Shown here: positions 25,104-35,040 of the stretch, piece by piece | Layout: each line of letters starts with the position of its first letter | Numbering within the stretch: position 1 is the first letter of the stretch | Source: Nostoc sp. TH1S01 | Lineage (GTDB): Bacteria > Cyanobacteriota > Cyanobacteriia > Cyanobacteriales > Nostocaceae | Reading direction: 5' to 3' | Length of the DNA: 64,000 bases | Assembly (NCBI GenBank): GCA_018993265.1 | Contig: JAGKSW010000095.1 | Span: forward strand, 1-64,000 | Position numbers and translations under genes: made by a program | The notes under the pieces: model-generated | What the model was told of the DNA's origin: nothing | The model's database searches: none | Seen by the model: the letters and a program-made list of their open reading frames with translations, nothing else

Positions 25104-25283
25104 TTATTCAGTCCACGCAGGTAATCTCAACTGATGTTGAATTTCGGGTTCCACAACAGAGTAAACTGTCTCCCGTGGCAGAATCAATTGTGTATGGTCA
25201 GAAATATTGAGTGCTGAGTAATGGCGTAGCGACTTTTGGGTTTTCTCTGGGAAGCCAATTACAAGATCAGGCGATCGCCCAAG
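25104..25283 (-). pseudogene. Possible gene remnant between sqdB and sqdX
   Basis: An open stretch of 59 codons on the minus strand, beginning right after a stop and with no start codon, reads as plausible protein (DLVIGFPEKTQKSLRHYSAL ... LILPRETVYSVVEPEIQHQL ... LPAWTE, stop). An AGTGCTG-like repeat and a HIP1 site lie in it. It looks like the C-terminal end of a lost gene; I cannot name the family. Confidence 0.3.
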
Positions 25284-25374
25284 TTATGTTGCGTTCTTTT
25301 TGGTGATAATGGTTTTACAGAAATCTATCGTCGCATTAATTTTTGAGCATTTCTAGACCATAAACTACAACTGT

Positions 25375-25409
25375 CTGGTCGTCATATACTAGCGCAGTAT
25401 GACGACCAG
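25375..25409. repeat. Perfect 12-bp inverted repeat downstream of sqdB
   Basis: CTGGTCGTCATA (25375-25386) and TATGACGACCAG (25398-25409) around an 11-base loop. No T run on the minus side, so a simple terminator is doubtful. Confidence 0.6.
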
Positions 25410-25472
25410 TTTGAGGCCTGCGAGTGATTTGATTGAAATAAAACTCTGTCACCAGCCTCATACAGTTTTGAC

Positions 25473-26639
<1,167 letters not shown>

Positions 26640-26702
26640 TTACTCGCTGATAGCTAAATCTATCAGGTTTGTGTACCCCCTCAACCATCAAAAGTAGTGA
26701 TT

Positions 26703-26785
26703 GTCATTGGTCATTGGTCATTGGTCAATAGTCATCTGTCAAAAGGCACAACCTTTCAGGATTTCACACTTCACACTTCATACTT
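26703..26785. repeat. Two heptamer tracts (TCATTGG and ACTTCAC types)
   Basis: Four TCATTGG-like units at 26703-26730, then ACTTCAC units at 26764-26783 reaching the stop of the lipoprotein gene. Confidence 0.7.
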
Positions 26786-27284
26786 TTATTCGATATTGCT
26801 GGGCTATGTAATAAAACAACGGGTAATAGTTGGAAAATTCTTGGCTGGGGCTTTTTCCTTGCCAGTAATAGGTAACTTTACCTTGAGTTAAGGTCAGTTT
26901 CATCGCACCTTCTTGCTGACCAACTTCTACTAACAAAACTCCAGATACTCCTTGAGTGGTCTGAAAGTTAGGCTGGATGACATTTTTGGTATCTGGTGAA
27001 AGATTGCTTGCCCAAGCTCTCATTTCCACATTTTGACTCCGTGGTGAAACTAAGACAATACCATCATCATTTTCGGGAACTGCTAACACAGTCCAATTAC
27101 TGGGGTAAGGAAATTCAAATCCGTAACGAGAATTGCTATAAGTTTGCCATTGAGTGTCAGAAACCCGAAAAGGTTGGCTGCATCCCGATAACAGCAGCAA
27201 GAAAGCGATCGCACTCTTTATATTTTGATATTTAGTATAATTTTTTTGTTTATAACTACAAGTTTTTACTGAATTATCAGTCAT
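26778..27284 (-). CDS. PsbP-like/exported lipoprotein of unknown function
   Basis: 168 residues. A long basic N terminus, then a hydrophobic segment ending in the lipobox LLSGC (Cys35). The mature part begins with YGFEFPYPSNWTVLAVPENDDGIVLVSPR, the typical opening of the PsbP-like fold seen in many small cyanobacterial lipoproteins. It probably sits in the thylakoid lumen or periplasm, anchored by lipid. Alone on its strand between sqdB and the divergent RHH gene. Confidence 0.75.
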   Translation of the reverse strand: MTDNSVKTCSYKQKNYTKYQNIKSAIAFLLLLSGCSQPFRVSDTQWQTYSNSRYGFEFPYPSNWTVLAVPENDDGIVLVSPRSQNVEMRAWASNLSPDTKNVIQPNFQTTQGVSGVLLVEVGQQEGAMKLTLTQGKVTYYWQGKSPSQEFSNYYPLFYYIAQQYRIKV

Positions 27285-27489
27285 GATTACATCTTCATCT
27301 TTTATCTTACTAGGTTTGTTTAAGTGTATTGAATATTAGGATTTTTCAAGATTTTGTCAGTTTTTTTTGTTGATTCACTAGGATTTACTTAAATTAGCTT
27401 AATGTTTGAAAGATAACTTAACCAATTTTATTGGTCGAAAAAATATGTAAATAAATGTAACAAAACTGCCGTCAAAACGTTTTACCAGC

Positions 27490-27518
27490 TTGACAACCGA
27501 CAAAGGAGCCGATAACGT
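27490..27518 (+). promoter_or_regulatory. Candidate promoter of the RHH-ycf46 transcript
   Basis: TTGACA at 27490-27495, a 17-base spacer, then a weak TAACGT at 27513-27518, 37 bases before the ATG at 27555. The -10 match is poor. Confidence 0.3.
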
Positions 27519-27554
27519 GATATACATACCCGGGTAAGACCGCCAAAGAGTTAT

Positions 27555-27908
27555 ATGCAAACGCAAACTAAGCAAAAGGTTACTTTTTATATATCGCCAG
27601 AACTGCACAAAAGGTTGAAGATACGTTCAGCAATTGATTCTGAGCCAATGTCAGAGCTTGCCGAACGCGCCCTCTACTTTTACTTGGCGAACTCAGAATT
27701 AGTAGAGGAATTAGAAGCTTCTGCTTATGGGAGAACTCATAGAGTTTATTCCTGTCCGACTTGCGAAAGTCCACTCGTATTACGTGATGGGGAACTAGTT
27801 GCTTTAGGTAATCAGCCAGGATTGATTGGTCAAGAGCCTCTTTCCATTGATGAAATCGAAGAAGCACAAACCCATCCCAAGAGTGAGGAAGAGCTAGTCC
27901 CTTGCTAG
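27555..27908 (+). CDS. RHH-type protein with a Cys pair, upstream of ycf46
   Basis: 117 residues. Residues 6-48 fit a ribbon-helix-helix domain (KVTFYISPELHKRLKIRSAIDSEPMSELAERALYFYL). The middle has a CPTCESPLVLRDGE knuckle, half of a zinc ribbon, and the C-terminal 40 residues are acidic. It lies 91 bases upstream of ycf46 on the same strand. It may regulate that operon or act with it; neither is shown by the sequence. The protein at 3496 has a similar RHH-plus-small-domain layout. Confidence 0.75.
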   Translation: MQTQTKQKVTFYISPELHKRLKIRSAIDSEPMSELAERALYFYLANSELVEELEASAYGRTHRVYSCPTCESPLVLRDGELVALGNQPGLIGQEPLSIDEIEEAQTHPKSEEELVPC

Positions 27909-27999
27909 ATAAGAATTATGAATGAGTGATTCATAATTTAGCCATCGTTACAAACGAAGTCTGTTCTTTACTGTATTAGGTCTCAAGTAGGTCGATTGT

Positions 28000-29514
28000 A
28001 TGAAAGAAGAGCTCAACATCTTAATTCAAGCTCAATACCCTCTAATCTACCTTGTGACCTCCGAGGAAGAGCGGGCTGAGCAAGCAATTTCCACAATCGC
28101 TCAAGTGTTAAAGCCCCAGCGCCGAGTTTATGTATGGACAGTAACTCATGGCATCGTGGAATATGGTCAACCCCGAAATGTGAGCCAACACAACACAGTT
28201 TCCCCAGAGGCGGCAATTGATTGGATAATTCGGCAAAGAGAACCAGGTATATTTATTCTTAAAGATTTACATCCATTTATTGATGCGCCTGCCACAACAA
28301 GATCGTTGCGAGATGCGATCGCCAGTTTTAAAGGGCAGCAAAAAAATATTATTTTAATGTCACCAATGCATCAAGTCCCCATAGAACTGGAGAAGGAAGT
28401 GGTTGTTTTAGACTTCCAACTGCCAGATATGGCGGAGTTGAATAAAGTTTTAAGCTCTCATTTAGATCATTATCGTGGGCGACGTTTAACAACAGAAGCA
28501 CGGGAAAAGCTGCTCAGAGCTGCTTTAGGTTTAACTAAAGATGAAGCTGAGAAAGTATATCGCAAAGCCCAAGTTACTACTGGGCGGCTCACGGAAGAAG
28601 AAGTTGATATAGTTTTATCTGAGAAAAAACAGCTAATCCGCCGCAATGGTATATTAGAATACATTGAAGAAGATGAAACCATTGATGCTGTAGGTGGTTT
28701 AGAAGAATTAAAGAAATGGCTGAAGCAACGCTCTAATGCTTTTACCGAAAGAGCAAGAGAGTATGGTTTACCCCAACCCAAAGGGATGCTAATTTTAGGA
28801 GTTCCTGGGTGCGGTAAGTCATTGATAGCCAAAACAACATCCCGGCTTTGGGGTTTACCGCTGTTGCGCTTAGATATGGGACGCGTATACGACGGCTCAA
28901 TGGTGGGACGAAGTGAGGCAAATCTGCGTAACGCCCTCAAAACAGCAGAATCTATCTCTCCAGCGATTCTGTTTATTGACGAGTTAGACAAATCCTTTGC
29001 AGGTAGTGCTGGTTCTGGTGATTCCGATGGCGGCACATCAAGCAGGATCTTTGGGTCTTTCCTCACATGGATGCAAGAGAAAAAATCTCCAGTGTTTGTC
29101 ATGGCTACAGCTAACCGAGTCGAACGTTTACCTGGGGAATTCTTGAGGAAAGGTCGATTTGATGAAATTTTCTTTGTGGATCTGCCTACACCTGAAGAAC
29201 GGAGTGATATTTTCAATATTCACTTAAGCAAACGCCGTCGTGAGGACATCACTCGCTTTGATTTAGAGCAATTAGCCAAGATGTCTGATGGCTTTTCTGG
29301 GGCAGAAATTGAACAAGCGATCGTTGCGGCAATGTATGAAGCCTTTGCCCAAGACCGTGAGTTCACCCAACTAGATATTATTGCGGCACTGAAAGCAACC
29401 TTGCCACTGTCTCGCACGATGCAAGAACAGGTAACAGCCCTCAGAGACTGGGCTAGACAGCGAGCAAGACCAGCCGCAGCCTCCGTTGCTGAATATCAGC
29501 GAATGGAGTTCTAA
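28000..29514 (+). CDS. ycf46: Ycf46-type AAA ATPase
   Basis: 504 residues. The N-terminal 230 residues form a conserved domain of their own (LNILIQAQYPLIYLVTSEEERAE), followed by one AAA module (about 235-490): Walker A GVPGCGKS, Walker B AILFIDELDKS, sensor TANRVERLP, arginine finger region LRKGRFDEIF and the lid domain. It lacks the membrane segments and zinc site of FtsH. Ycf46 is encoded in many red-algal plastids and cyanobacteria; its exact job is not settled. Two hairpins lie just past the stop (29517-29547 and 29574-29599) before ycf35, possibly modulating readthrough. Confidence 0.92.
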   Translation: MKEELNILIQAQYPLIYLVTSEEERAEQAISTIAQVLKPQRRVYVWTVTHGIVEYGQPRNVSQHNTVSPEAAIDWIIRQREPGIFILKDLHPFIDAPATTRSLRDAIASFKGQQKNIILMSPMHQVPIELEKEVVVLDFQLPDMAELNKVLSSHLDHYRGRRLTTEAREKLLRAALGLTKDEAEKVYRKAQVTTGRLTEEEVDIVLSEKKQLIRRNGILEYIEEDETIDAVGGLEELKKWLKQRSNAFTERAREYGLPQPKGMLILGVPGCGKSLIAKTTSRLWGLPLLRLDMGRVYDGSMVGRSEANLRNALKTAESISPAILFIDELDKSFAGSAGSGDSDGGTSSRIFGSFLTWMQEKKSPVFVMATANRVERLPGEFLRKGRFDEIFFVDLPTPEERSDIFNIHLSKRRREDITRFDLEQLAKMSDGFSGAEIEQAIVAAMYEAFAQDREFTQLDIIAALKATLPLSRTMQEQVTALRDWARQRARPAAASVAEYQRMEF

Positions 29515-29652
29515 AAGCTTTCCCTGCTAACCCAGGGGAAAGGCTAGTTGAACAAACTAGCAGTTAAAAGAAAAAGCCGCCTCCTGATAAGCGCGGCTTG
29601 CCGATGATAAACCGTTGTTCTTTTCTCAATCTTCTCATTGGAGGAAACCCAA

Positions 29653-30003
29653 ATGTCTCACTTTAGCACTCTTCGCACCAAAATCACCGATGCAGAAATC
29701 CTCAAAGCTTCTTTACGCGACTTGGGTATTACCGTAAAGACAGAAGCAGATGTACGCGGTTATAACGGTCAGCGTGTACGTTCCGACATCGTTGCTGTTT
29801 TGGAAGGCGAATATGATCTCGGCTGGTCTCGCAATAGCGATGGTTCCTTCGACCTCATCGCTGACCTGTGGGGCGTTGCTAAAAAGCACAACCAAACCGA
29901 GTTAATCAACTCCATTAATCAAAAATATGCAGTCAACAAGACTTTGGCTGAAGTAAAACAGCGCGGTCTGCAAAACGCTAACGTTAAGTTGGTATTGCAA
30001 TAG
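29653..30003 (+). CDS. ycf35: Ycf35 (DUF1257) protein
   Basis: 116 residues from the ATG at 29653, fixed by GGAGGAAA at 29639-29646. The DUF1257 signature runs through the whole protein (MSHFSTLRTKITDAEILKAS ... YDLGWSRNSDGSFDLIADLWG). Conserved in cyanobacteria and algal plastids, function unknown. It follows ycf46 by 138 bases, and a strong terminator lies at 30033. Confidence 0.93.
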   Translation: MSHFSTLRTKITDAEILKASLRDLGITVKTEADVRGYNGQRVRSDIVAVLEGEYDLGWSRNSDGSFDLIADLWGVAKKHNQTELINSINQKYAVNKTLAEVKQRGLQNANVKLVLQ

Positions 30004-30032
30004 TAATTTCTCTGCGCGTTCCCAAAGCTGCA

Positions 30033-30071
30033 CGGGTTAACCACAATATAGCGGTTAGCCCGCTTTTTTTT
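30033..30071 (+). terminator. Intrinsic terminator after ycf35
   Basis: CGGGTTAACC (30033-30042) pairs with GGTTAGCCCG (30053-30062) with one G-T pair, followed by eight Ts. Confidence 0.9.
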
Positions 30072-30122
30072 ACCTTATTTCGGGGCTGGGTTGATTCTCA
30101 GTCCCAAATTTTTTATGGATGA

Positions 30123-30151
30123 TTTCACGCAGAGGCGCAAAGACGCAGAGG
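30123..30151. repeat. Dispersed repeat (ACGCAGAGGCGCAAAGACG type)
   Basis: TTTCACGCAGAGGCGCAAAG followed by ACGCAGAGG. This is a very common interspersed sequence in cyanobacterial genomes. Confidence 0.6.
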
Positions 30152-30183
30152 GGATAGTGGGTTTTCTTTGCGTCCTTATATAA

Positions 30184-30270
30184 CAATACAGTTCAGATAA
30201 GCTTTTTTATCTTTTACTGTTCCCTGTTCCCTTGTCTCCACTGGAAAACTTTCTTAACTGAACCGTATTG
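30184..30270. mobile_element. 87-bp MITE-like element with 18-bp terminal inverted repeats
   Basis: CAATACAGTTCAGATAAG (30184-30201) and CTTAACTGAACCGTATTG (30253-30270) match in 16 of 18 positions when inverted. The internal part is T/C-rich with no coding frame. No clear target duplication. With the repeat at 30123 it fills the gap before the hemerythrin gene. Confidence 0.6.
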
Positions 30271-30408
30271 CCTGATATAAATCATCCGATGGTACACATA
30301 TACTTAAATACGTTTATACCTCAAGAAAGAGGTTTCACTATTTTTAATTAGTAAAAATTTAAACAGTATTTCTATTAGGAATTAACTCAAAACAATAAGG
30401 TGAGCAAG

Positions 30409-30882
30409 ATGACTAAAACTAAAGCAAAGGATATCCTTTCATTAATTGAAGCAGAACATCGTCAAGTTGAAAAACTATTTACCGAGGCAGAAAAAGCAAA
30501 TAAAAATAAACTCTACGAAATATTTGATCAGATTTATCTAGCTTTAAATTTACACGCTAGAACTGAAGAATTAGTTTTCTACCCAGCATTACGTGAATAT
30601 GAAAAAACTGCACAATACATAGAAGAAGCGGAAGAAGAACACGAAGAAGCTGAGGTTCTTCTAGAAGAAATTAAAGCACTACAACCAAGCGATGCTGAGT
30701 TTAAATCTAAATTGACTGATTTAAAAGAAGCAGTTCAGCATCATGTGGAAGAAGAAGAAAGTGAAATTTTTGAGGCTGTACGTGGGTGTATCAGTGAAGA
30801 GGAATTAATTGAATTAGGACAAGAATTTCAAGAAGCTAAAGTGAAATTAGAAGCTGATGTTAAAGCAGCGATGGCGCAGTAA
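30409..30882 (+). CDS. Hemerythrin HHE-domain protein
   Basis: 157 residues from the ATG at 30409. AAGG eight bases upstream favours it over the in-frame GTG at 30400. Four-helix hemerythrin-like fold with the iron ligands spaced as expected: EAEHRQVEKLF, LHARTEELVFYP, EEEHEEAEV and VQHHVEEEESEIF. Such proteins bind a di-iron centre and sense or store oxygen, NO or iron. The high Glu content is normal for the family. A bidirectional terminator follows. Confidence 0.9.
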   Translation: MTKTKAKDILSLIEAEHRQVEKLFTEAEKANKNKLYEIFDQIYLALNLHARTEELVFYPALREYEKTAQYIEEAEEEHEEAEVLLEEIKALQPSDAEFKSKLTDLKEAVQHHVEEEESEIFEAVRGCISEEELIELGQEFQEAKVKLEADVKAAMAQ

Positions 30883-30929
30883 AGCCAAATAATAAGATGT
30901 TAAGTGCGCTAGTCAATGTAACTAAAAAA

Positions 30930-30959
30930 CCCTACACAAAAATTTGTGCAGGGCTTTTA
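30930..30959. terminator. Shared terminator between convergent genes
   Basis: CCCTACACAAA (30930-30940) pairs with TTTGTGCAGGG (30943-30953) with one mismatch. A run lies before it and Ts after, so it can work for both strands. Confidence 0.75.
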
Positions 30960-30974
30960 TTTTTTTGGAACTCA

Positions 30975-31802
30975 TTAATCTTTTTGCTGAGAAAATTTAT
31001 AACTACCCCACAAGGATAAAGCGATCGCCACTACTAATAAAATCGGTATACTGTACCAAGGAAACTCTGATAAAGGTGAGTAAACGGCAGCCCGTAAACC
31101 AGTGCTGGCGTAAGTTAAAGGTAATAAGTAAACTACACATTTCAACGCTACTGGTAAGGTGCTGGGGTCAAAAAAAGTTGCACCGAGGAAAGACATAGGG
31201 ACAATGACGAAGTTGTTATATAGTCCCACAGATTCGAGCGATCGCACACTTAAACCAATAATTACCCCCAACCCAGCAAATACCGCACAATTCAGCACCA
31301 GCAACAGCAAAAATAACGGATTCAGAAAATTCCAGTTTCCGGTAAACAGTAGTGCTACCAAAATTACCGAACCGGATGTCATCAAACCCCGCAAAATTCC
31401 CGCCAGCATTTTGCCAATATGCAAAGCTATAGGATGGATGGGAGTCAGTAACGTCTCTTCAAAGGTTTTGCTAAACAGCCTTTCGCCACAAAGAGAAAAT
31501 GTTGTACCGCCAAAACTAATCGTCATCGACGATAAAGCTACCATCCCCGGCAGAATAAATTCTAAATAGTTATCATAATTCCCAGTAACACTTGAGCCTG
31601 GCCTAATTGAGCTACCCAGTCCCAAACCAAAAGCCAAAATATATATTAGTGGTGATACTAACCCAGTGGCGGCAACTTGGGTGATTCTTGCCCGCAATTT
31701 TAACCACTCTCCCCAAAAAATTGTTAGGCTATCGGCTAGTAAAAGTTGAAACTGTGTAGTTTTAAAGTTTTTTTCCCAGAGAAACGCTTTTTGAGATGTC
31801 AC
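30975..31802 (-). CDS. ABC-2 type transporter permease
   Basis: 275 residues with six hydrophobic segments, the standard layout of the ABC-2 family: TM1 near 45-65, a conserved LEFILPGMVALSSM stretch, ETLLTPIHPIALHIGKMLAG, and a final TM near 245-265. It exports lipids, polysaccharides or drugs with a separate ATPase; no ATP-binding partner gene is adjacent in this window. The start is a GTG at 31802 without a clear ribosome binding site. Confidence 0.88.
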   Translation of the reverse strand: MTSQKAFLWEKNFKTTQFQLLLADSLTIFWGEWLKLRARITQVAATGLVSPLIYILAFGLGLGSSIRPGSSVTGNYDNYLEFILPGMVALSSMTISFGGTTFSLCGERLFSKTFEETLLTPIHPIALHIGKMLAGILRGLMTSGSVILVALLFTGNWNFLNPLFLLLLVLNCAVFAGLGVIIGLSVRSLESVGLYNNFVIVPMSFLGATFFDPSTLPVALKCVVYLLPLTYASTGLRAAVYSPLSEFPWYSIPILLVVAIALSLWGSYKFSQQKD

Positions 31803-32066
31803 TTGCTTTCAGTTATTGATCAAAGTTTTTGTAAGAATACTTTACAATTTTAGTTGACTTAATTAATACATATAATCAAAAATACTTATTTTGCAATTTA
31901 TGTATTACTAATCACTAAATATCTGGAGAAAATACTATTTAAACTTCTAAAAGTCATTGGGCTGCTAAATTTTGCAGACAATCATCGTCAAGAATCGGCA
32001 TACTGAAATAGGGAGAGCAGTTCAGAAAGCTCCCTGCTTTCCAAAACGTGAAGGTGTAAAGTAAAA

Positions 32067-32606
32067 ATGAGACGTAAATCTACTGGTAGATCAGCCACAA
32101 CATCTAAACCACCGGCTTTTCAGCCTTCTCTGTTCAACCTCACCACGATCGCTATTTTGGGAGGGGTGCTAGTTTTAGGTATTGGGATTGGCATTGCTTT
32201 TAGCTCGACAACTACATTAACACCCGCCAACGTCGCTTCGCGGGAGTTTATTGATACAAAAGCACCCAACCCAGAGATTTGCGTACAATACGGCGCTAGT
32301 GCAATGGTGATGGATGCAAGATTATTTGTCACACTCAACCCATTTAACGTTTATGTTGCTCAACCAAGTATGCGTCCTGGGTGTGTGTTACGGCAAAATA
32401 ACTGGGCAATTTTAGAACAACGCAAACTTGTCACATCTGAACAAGTCCGGGAATGTAAAAATCGTCTGAATACCTTTGGTTTTACGGGTAGTTTAGATAG
32501 CGACAAACCTGATATTAGATGTATTTATCAAAACGAAGCAGCACAAAACTTCTTCACATCTCAACCAGGAGCAGTTACAGCACCTCAAGAAACCGATAGA
32601 TTTTAG
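32067..32606 (+). CDS. DUF3172-like membrane-anchored protein
   Basis: 179 residues with a basic N terminus and one membrane segment (FNLTTIAILGGVLVLGIGIGIAF, about 23-45). The rest is exposed: EICVQYGASAMVMDARLFVTLNPFNVYV and PGCVLRQNNWAILEQRKLV. Three or four conserved cysteines lie in the exposed part. The pattern fits DUF3172, a family restricted to cyanobacteria and plastid-bearing lineages, with no known function. The family name is from memory. Confidence 0.7.
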   Translation: MRRKSTGRSATTSKPPAFQPSLFNLTTIAILGGVLVLGIGIGIAFSSTTTLTPANVASREFIDTKAPNPEICVQYGASAMVMDARLFVTLNPFNVYVAQPSMRPGCVLRQNNWAILEQRKLVTSEQVRECKNRLNTFGFTGSLDSDKPDIRCIYQNEAAQNFFTSQPGAVTAPQETDRF

Positions 32607-32620
32607 TGTGGGGAGAAAGA

Positions 32621-32740
32621 GAGGTTAGACGCTAGGGATTAGAGGCTAGAGGCTAGTATTTTTACTCAGCACTCAGCACTCAGCACTCAGCACTCAGCGA
32701 GAACTTGCGTGCGCGGGTTCCCCGCGTTGAGCAAAGTTCG
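32621..32740. repeat. Heptamer tracts followed by a small dispersed repeat
   Basis: GCTAGAG-like units (32628-32656), then five CACTCAG units (32664-32699), then a palindromic element with core GCGCGGGTTCCCCGCG (32703-32740) of the same family as 12707 and 47333. Between convergent genes. Confidence 0.75.
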
Positions 32741-32759
32741 GTGACTCAGCACTTTTAAC

Positions 32760-33593
32760 TTATGGCTTGGGAAGAGGTTGTCCAAACTCAATCACTGGGA
32801 TTTGGACTTCATTAGATTGATAGTTGGGTGTGCTTTGTGCTGTGGGAATGGGAAAATTAGGACTGGCTAGGGGCGGAATATTATTCAAGTTACTAGGTTG
32901 ATTAGGGAAGTTTGGTGGAGGAAGAACCGAGCCTTGGATTTGATATGGGTTACTGGGGGTGAGGGGAGGTACTGTGATGTAAGGTTGTTGTTGGTTAGTA
33001 GTGATGGGCGGTAAAGTATTAGGTAACTCTAGATAGTTAGGATTTGGATTTAAGTTAGTAGGTGTTTGAGGATAGTAGTTATCAGAAGTTGGCGGTAGGT
33101 TATTAAAAGTAGGCTGTATGTTTGTAGGTTGAATAGAAAGATTTGTACTAGAAGTAAAAGGACGTAATACCCAGCGTGTAGGGTTGTGTCTAGACACAGG
33201 TTGTAGTTTTACCTGGTTGATGTCGATATAATTTCCGGCTGCTAAATCTAGAACAATCCGAGTTATGGTGGCGTTCAATTGAGAAACTCGGACTCGTTGA
33301 ATTGCGCCAGGATAACTTTGCTTGGTAACAACATAACCCAATTTAGTATCTGGCAGGTCAATAACTAAACGTGGAGGTTGGGCAAGATAAAAGTAATGCG
33401 GAGTTGTACCTGCTGACAGTGTAAATTCAAGTTGTGCCGCTTCTGGATAAAATCGCCAATCATTCAATTTAGCGATTGGTGCGGCATTAGTACTACCAGC
33501 TTCTAAAGAAATTGCTGTGTAAAATCCCAGTAAACTAATACTAAACAAACGCTGGCTCCATGAAAACCATTTAGGTTTTGGGCTGGTATACAT
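32760..33593 (-). CDS. AMIN-domain exported protein
   Basis: 277 residues from the ATG at 33593, with AAGG upstream; the frame extends 23 codons further but without support. An N-terminal signal anchor (LFSISLLGFYTAISLEAGSTNA) precedes an AMIN domain (about 38-145: WRFYPEAAQLEFTLSAG, LAQPPRLVIDLPDTKLG, RVRVSQLNATITRIVLDL). The second half is a Pro/Asn/Gln-rich linker. AMIN domains target amidases and secretins to septal peptidoglycan, but no amidase domain is attached. It may be a stand-alone peptidoglycan-binding protein. Confidence 0.85.
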   Translation of the reverse strand: MYTSPKPKWFSWSQRLFSISLLGFYTAISLEAGSTNAAPIAKLNDWRFYPEAAQLEFTLSAGTTPHYFYLAQPPRLVIDLPDTKLGYVVTKQSYPGAIQRVRVSQLNATITRIVLDLAAGNYIDINQVKLQPVSRHNPTRWVLRPFTSSTNLSIQPTNIQPTFNNLPPTSDNYYPQTPTNLNPNPNYLELPNTLPPITTNQQQPYITVPPLTPSNPYQIQGSVLPPPNFPNQPSNLNNIPPLASPNFPIPTAQSTPNYQSNEVQIPVIEFGQPLPKP

Positions 33594-33838
33594 TATTTTG
33601 ATTCCTTGTAGATTTAGACATGAGGAAGTTTTGCAGAATTGGTCAAAAGTCTGAAGCAACAAGAATATTGATTTTGGGAGGGTGTCAGGGTTTTGAAAAT
33701 ATCTACCCTTTCACCAGCCAAACCCTTAATTTTCTTCACCAAATTCCTGACTTCCATAATTTGCCCATATTTCAACTAAACCCGCAAGGAGTCCCACACC
33801 GTAATCTCTGATTCGGTGTCGGGAGGAATTGCATTTAT

Positions 33839-34981
33839 CTATATCGCTACGCATAATCTTGAACTCCGTTGAATTAACTTGACACTGTGAGGATTAAACT
33901 GCCCAGTACGCAACCAATTGTGGTCATAAACTGAGATATTTTTTGTTTTACCAGAATTAGTAAAACCACCAACCCACCCACGTATTACTTCACCCTTTTT
34001 TTGAATTTGAACATAGTCTCCTGACCGAAAGCAAAATGGTGTTATAGTTCCACCTTGTCTTTTTAAAACGCCACCCTTTAAATAATTTTCTTGATGCAAT
34101 TTACGTCTAAATAATTTAGGACGAGTTACGACAATGAATGGTGCTTTGGTTACTTTACATTCTCCTATCCAATGATGTCCGTGACTCGATGCGGTATGAA
34201 ACTTTTTGTACTCAATAAATGCTGTTGATGCTAATGCTATTGCATCATTCGCATGAGTCTCTGCACTTTGTTCTGACTTATCTTTTTTGTTTTTTACAAG
34301 TCCTAAATGGTCACGATATTTGCCTGTATCGAGAGAATCTATCTCTACAACTACCGCTATTTTTGATGCTTGCAATCTAAACCATTCCTGACCAACTGTT
34401 ACCGGAGATATACCAAATCCATTTTTCTTATAATTACCGCCACAAGACTCGTCTCTAATCTCAGTTAAGGGAAGTATTTTTGACATCTCAGTTAAGATGC
34501 GTAATTCCATTTCTCTATTGGCTCTCACACTAGGAGGTAACTTATTTTGACGACGATTAGAAAATCTTTTCTGGCGATGATTCCTTAGATTGAATGGCAC
34601 TTTGCGGTTAATACGCTGTCCTCTGCGAATATGTCTTAACTCAGCCCGTTTTGCCATCTTTCCTGTTACCGACTGCCTGTCCTTGCTTATTTTCTTTGAT
34701 TTATAAAATCCAGGCAAACAAGCATGAAATAACGCAATTGTTGCTAGTTTGGTTTGAAACGCAATTCCTGTAAATGCCTTGCCTCTATCTGTGCCAACTA
34801 CTATTTCTTGTGTTTCATATCCTGATGGTTCACACAATAATTGGACGTAAAATACGCCAACTTTATTGCGCTTTCCTACCGCTTTACCCGCTTTTATCCA
34901 CTTCTTTACCCGCGCTGGTGTAGTCGGCATAAGCGGGTTGCCATTTAGCGACAATACTGGTACTCGTGTTACTTGATTCAT
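33839..34981 (-). CDS. isrB: IsrB-type protein: IscB relative with RuvC but no HNH domain
   Basis: 380 residues from the ATG at 34981 (MNQVTRVPVL); twenty more codons upstream lack support. It opens with the PLMP domain (NPLMPTTPARVKKWIKAG, residues 15-32). RuvC-I carries Asp65 in VGTDRGKAFTGIA, and an Arg-rich bridge helix spans about 111-147. RuvC-II is VVVEIDSLDTG with Glu213; RuvC-III is ETHANDAIALAS with His243 and Asp246. Only about 30 residues separate RuvC-II and RuvC-III, so the HNH domain of IscB is absent. The C-terminal domain (GDYVQIQKKGEVIRGWVGGF) matches the IscB target-interacting part. It should be an RNA-guided nickase. No TnpA is nearby. Confidence 0.88.
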   Translation of the reverse strand: MNQVTRVPVLSLNGNPLMPTTPARVKKWIKAGKAVGKRNKVGVFYVQLLCEPSGYETQEIVVGTDRGKAFTGIAFQTKLATIALFHACLPGFYKSKKISKDRQSVTGKMAKRAELRHIRRGQRINRKVPFNLRNHRQKRFSNRRQNKLPPSVRANREMELRILTEMSKILPLTEIRDESCGGNYKKNGFGISPVTVGQEWFRLQASKIAVVVEIDSLDTGKYRDHLGLVKNKKDKSEQSAETHANDAIALASTAFIEYKKFHTASSHGHHWIGECKVTKAPFIVVTRPKLFRRKLHQENYLKGGVLKRQGGTITPFCFRSGDYVQIQKKGEVIRGWVGGFTNSGKTKNISVYDHNWLRTGQFNPHSVKLIQRSSRLCVAI

Positions 34982-35040
34982 AGGGATAACCCAAACTATT
35001 GCTAATTTGTATTTAGAGTAAAACTCCGTCCCTTCGGGCA

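Noticed and set aside
28470-29216. 248-codon minus-strand frame inside ycf46
   Set aside because: Shadow of a strong AAA ATPase gene; Ser/Arg-rich composition.
32664-32699. Possible CRISPR array
   Set aside because: Seven-base units with no spacers and no cas genes; this is a heptamer repeat tract.
33620-33811. 63-codon plus-strand frame between the AMIN gene and isrB
   Set aside because: No ribosome binding site, poor composition; probably the right flank of the IsrB element.
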